Source: Mycoplasmataceae bacterium (GTDB taxonomy: Bacteria; Bacillota_I; Bacilli_A; Mycoplasmatales; Mycoplasmoidaceae). From it: 6,470 nucleotides of DNA. This document shows positions 6,273 to 6,470 of the stretch, piece by piece; the first letter of the stretch is position 1, and every line of letters starts with the position of its first letter. The stretch covers positions 1-6,470 of the forward strand of contig JAHHTJ010000027.1 in assembly GCA_020024715.1 (NCBI GenBank), written 5' to 3'. Position numbers and translations under genes: made by a program. The notes under the pieces were generated by a model. It ran no database searches. It was not told where the DNA came from and worked only from the letters and a program-made list of their open reading frames with translations.

Positions 6273-6470
6273 ATGAATAAAAACATGTTAAATGGAAAAC
6301 AAAAACATCAATTATTTATTTTTCTTATAAATCATATAGATAATAGAAAATTAACATATATTGATCAATGTAATATATTATCAGATTTAAAAACATATTT
6401 GGAATTAGAATGTAAATGAAATGATCATGAAATTTATGAAGCATTAATTTTTGCTGAAGATATTATAGAT
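6273..6470 (+). CDS. Hypothetical protein, truncated by window edge (66+ aa)
   Basis: The ATG at 6273 has AAAGGAG five bases upstream (6261-6267), beginning at the last bases of the preceding gene's stop. The frame is open to the last base of the window, with one TGA read as Trp (CKWNDHE), so the C-terminus is missing. The visible part looks helical throughout, with hydrophobic runs (LFIFLINHI; YEALIFAEDII) spaced as in a small helical bundle rather than a membrane segment. Two cysteines occur (CNIL, ELEC) without a metal-binding pattern. It continues the tight cluster with the two preceding small genes and is probably on the same transcript. Function unknown. Confidence 0.72.

Noticed and set aside
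36..6470. TGA = Gly (table 25, Gracilibacteria/SR1) instead of Trp
   Set aside because: GGN codons supply plentiful Gly, no TGG is seen, and TGA positions fall in aromatic contexts such as IDI-W-ATF and NGVRI-W that match Trp in gp9-type tails.
1..6470. CRISPR array, tRNA, rRNA, insertion sequence or integrase
   Set aside because: No regularly spaced repeats, cloverleaf-like sequence, transposase or recombinase motif was seen on either strand.

Overview
The window looks like part of a small, AT-rich phage genome from a host that reads TGA as tryptophan (translation table 4), most likely a mollicute such as Mycoplasma, Spiroplasma or a relative. With the standard code the genes appear shattered. 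With TGA = Trp, eight complete genes and one edge-truncated gene appear in tight order with Shine-Dalgarno sites and stop/start overlaps. I count about 36 in-frame TGA codons in these frames and saw no TGG. Two proteins tie the window to phi29-like podoviruses (Picovirinae-type): a tail-knob protein resembling gp9 and a DNA-packaging ATPase resembling gp16. These assignments rest on motif order remembered from the phi29 proteins, not on a database search.

Leftward late module (minus strand, 5266 down to 5). The order is three small two-helix membrane proteins (4814-5266, 4359-4814, 3980-4366), the large tail protein (1249-3993) and the packaging ATPase (36-1247). A rho-independent terminator (5-30) lies directly after the ATPase. 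All junctions overlap or abut within 1 nt, so this reads as one complete operon. The membrane proteins share one layout: short N-terminus, two hydrophobic segments and a charged, helical C-terminal tail. They are the best candidates for something undescribed here, possibly a lysis or membrane-remodelling set suited to a host without a cell wall.

Divergent control region (5267-5362). A leftward and a rightward promoter overlap, so they probably cannot both be occupied at once. The leftward promoter is so close to the first ATG that the late mRNA may be leaderless. The rightward transcript would begin with a hairpin followed by six T.

Rightward module (plus strand, 5363 to the end). A 107-aa gene is followed by a near-consensus promoter (5693-5722). 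An untranslated leader of about 125 nt follows, in which an 11-bp antiterminator-like helix competes with a strong terminator hairpin. Then come three small genes of unknown function (5854-6048, 6050-6262, 6273 to the edge). By phi29 analogy these would be early genes, acting in regulation, DNA binding or host takeover, but I cannot assign functions. The 90-nt promoter-to-terminator unit is either an attenuated leader or a small RNA. Because phi29 packaging needs a pRNA partner for gp16, a small-RNA role deserves a check.

The window contains no DNA polymerase, terminal protein, capsid, connector, integrase, tRNA or endolysin gene. The rest of the phage must lie outside it.
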